A stretch of DNA of 64,000 bases from Actinoplanes solisilvae (lineage in GTDB: Bacteria; Actinomycetota; Actinomycetes; Mycobacteriales; Micromonosporaceae). The stretch covers positions 186,001 to 250,000 of the forward strand of contig NZ_RJAC01000010.1 of NCBI RefSeq assembly GCF_003999975.1, given 5' to 3'. How positions within the stretch are numbered: position 1 is the stretch's first letter; the number at the start of each line of letters is the position of its first letter. A program made the position numbers and the translations under genes. A model generated the notes under the pieces. It was not told where the DNA came from, ran no database searches, and saw nothing but the letters and a program-made list of their open reading frames with translations. Positions 62,969 through 64,000 of this stretch are shown piece after piece.

Positions 62969-64000
62969 TCAGTCGTCGATGTCCTGGTAGAGGGCGGTCC
63001 AGAAGTCGTTGATCAGGTGGGTTGAGTCGGGGGTGGAGGCGCCGACCTGGGTGAGCAGGATGCCGACGAGCTGGTTCTTCTGGTCGGCGTAGGTCGCGCA
63101 GCCGCTTCCGCCGTCCCAGCCGAACTGGCCGACGGGCGCGTAGTCGCCGCGGTAGGTGCGCACCGCCATCCCGAAACCCCAGCCGCCGTGCTGGCCCTGC
63201 CCGTGCGAGATGTGGACGTTGTCGCGGGCGAGGATCGTACGGGCGCTGTTCTGTTCTGCTGTGAGGCGATTGGTCGTCATCAGCTCGACGGCCGGGCGCG
63301 ACAGGATCGGCTTCCCGTGGTTCAACAGCATGCGGAAGTACGCGTGGTAGTCGTCGACGGTCGAGACGAGCCCTCCGCCGCCGCCCGGGAACGCCGGCGG
63401 CTCACTCCAGCGGCCGCCCTCGGCCTCGTCCCAGACGTGGAACTCGCCCGTCGCGGGGTCAGGGGCGTACAGCGCCGGAAGTCTCTTGATCTTGTCGGCC
63501 GGGACGTGGAAACCGGTGTCGGTCATGCCCAGCGGCTCGAAGACGCGCTCGTGCAGGAACGTCTCGAACGGGCGGCCGGTGACGCGGGCGACGAGCACGC
63601 CGGCCAGGTCGCTGCTGAGCTGATACTGCCAGCGTTCGCCGGGCTGGTGCATCAGCGGCAGCGTGCCGAGGCGGCGCATCCACTCGTCGGGTTCGGGCAT
63701 CGGCTCGGGCAGGTTCGGCGTGAGCCGGCGCTCGAAGATCGCGCCCATGATCGGCGTGCCCAGAACGGTCATGTCCATCCCGAGCCCGAAGGTCGAGGTC
63801 AACACATCCCGTACGGTGATCGGCCGCCGGGCGGGCACGGTGTCGTCCAACGGTCCGTCGATGCGCCGCAGCACCCGGCGATCGGCGAGCTCGGGCAGCC
63901 ACGCGTCGACCGGGTCGTCGAGCCGCAGCCGGCACTCGTCGAGCAGGATCATGGCCGCCGCGATCGTGACCGGCTTGGACGTGGACGCCATCCGGAAGAT
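62969..64000 (-). CDS. Serine hydrolase (class C beta-lactamase/DD-peptidase fold), truncated at window edge
   Basis: The visible 343 residues begin inside IFRMASTSKPVTIAA, which contains the SxxK motif (STSK), and include YQLSSDLAG with the YxS-like motif and a late GWDGGSG in place of HxG/KTG. This is the beta-lactamase C (PF00144) esterase/peptidase fold. The N-terminus lies outside the window. Substrate unknown. Confidence 0.85.
   Translation of the reverse strand: MFRMASTSKPVTIAAAMILLDECRLRLDDPVDAWLPELADRRVLRRIDGPLDDTVPARRPITVRDVLTSTFGLGMDMTVLGTPIMGAIFERRLTPNLPEPMPEPDEWMRRLGTLPLMHQPGERWQYQLSSDLAGVLVARVTGRPFETFLHERVFEPLGMTDTGFHVPADKIKRLPALYAPDPATGEFHVWDEAEGGRWSEPPAFPGGGGGLVSTVDDYHAYFRMLLNHGKPILSRPAVELMTTNRLTAEQNSARTILARDNVHISHGQGQHGGWGFGMAVRTYRGDYAPVGQFGWDGGSGCATYADQKNQLVGILLTQVGASTPDSTHLINDFWTALYQDIDD

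Overview
The window is a stretch of a very GC-rich actinobacterial chromosome. Dense G/C third positions, frequent GTG starts, stop/start overlaps (ATGA, GTGA, TGATG), starts with a -10-like box just upstream and no Shine-Dalgarno, and families such as the SCO2524-like protein, the DUF574-type methyltransferase and a Pls-type synthetase all point that way. A methyl-accepting chemotaxis receptor fits a motile genus of the Micromonosporaceae (Actinoplanes-like); that genus assignment is inference. There is no rRNA, no complete insertion sequence, no phage and no CRISPR array. Two tRNA genes (Glu-CTC, Gln-CTG) lie at 54.0-54.2 kb.

Layout. 0-4 kb: a minus-strand operon of ABC ATPase, permease, low-complexity membrane protein, OmpR-type response regulator and the start of a histidine kinase, preceded by four direct repeats on about one helical turn. 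4-9.5 kb: a gutted ltrA, a MarR regulator, a luciferase-like oxidoreductase fragment, a beta-helix lipoprotein, a chemotaxis receptor, and an SDR/ArsR divergent pair around a 29-bp operator. 9.4-14.2 kb: a two-gene unit of a membrane-anchored nSTAND/WD40 protein and an SCO2524-family protein, the best candidate here for an uncharacterised system. 14.2-23.5 kb: Kup potassium transporter, an MFS exporter, and a Pls/PosA-type nonribosomal peptide synthetase coupled to an M1 peptidase. 23.5-27.4 kb: a large LuxR (LAL) regulator coupled to a 67-residue protein, and a DUF402 protein.

27.4-34.0 kb is a six-gene sugar uptake and catabolism operon (FrcB-C-A type ABC importer, P-loop kinase, SDR, mannose-6-phosphate isomerase-like enzyme), every junction overlapping, divergent from a ROK repressor with a consensus promoter and an inverted repeat between them. 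34-36 kb is a graveyard: a glycosyltransferase lacking its middle, an 85-bp inverted copy of part of the membrane protein gene from 0.8 kb, an Rhs fragment and a DUF4259 protein. 36-42.4 kb: an epimerase/MerR pair, an esterase, a small membrane protein, and an MFS/aldehyde dehydrogenase operon ending in a terminator.

42.4-45.3 kb: a secreted GH81 beta-1,3-glucanase with a C-terminal F5/8-type domain, interrupted by one in-frame amber codon but still carrying a good promoter and a LacI-type operator. 45.6-51 kb: an NCS1 permease, an atypical SDR and a LysR gene separated by tandem repeats, a helical-repeat protein, and two more decayed genes (MocR-like, epimerase-like). 51-54 kb: a long palindrome upstream of an APC permease and formamidase pair, and a VOC protein. 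54.3-64 kb: a second two-component system with a PepSY protein, a methyltransferase, glucose-6-phosphate dehydrogenase, a DMT transporter, DUF4145 and DUF7002-like proteins, a conserved hypothetical, and a truncated class C beta-lactamase-fold protein.

A recurring theme is genes that keep both ends but have lost the middle (ltrA, glycosyltransferase, MocR, epimerase), which suggests repeated internal deletion in this segment.
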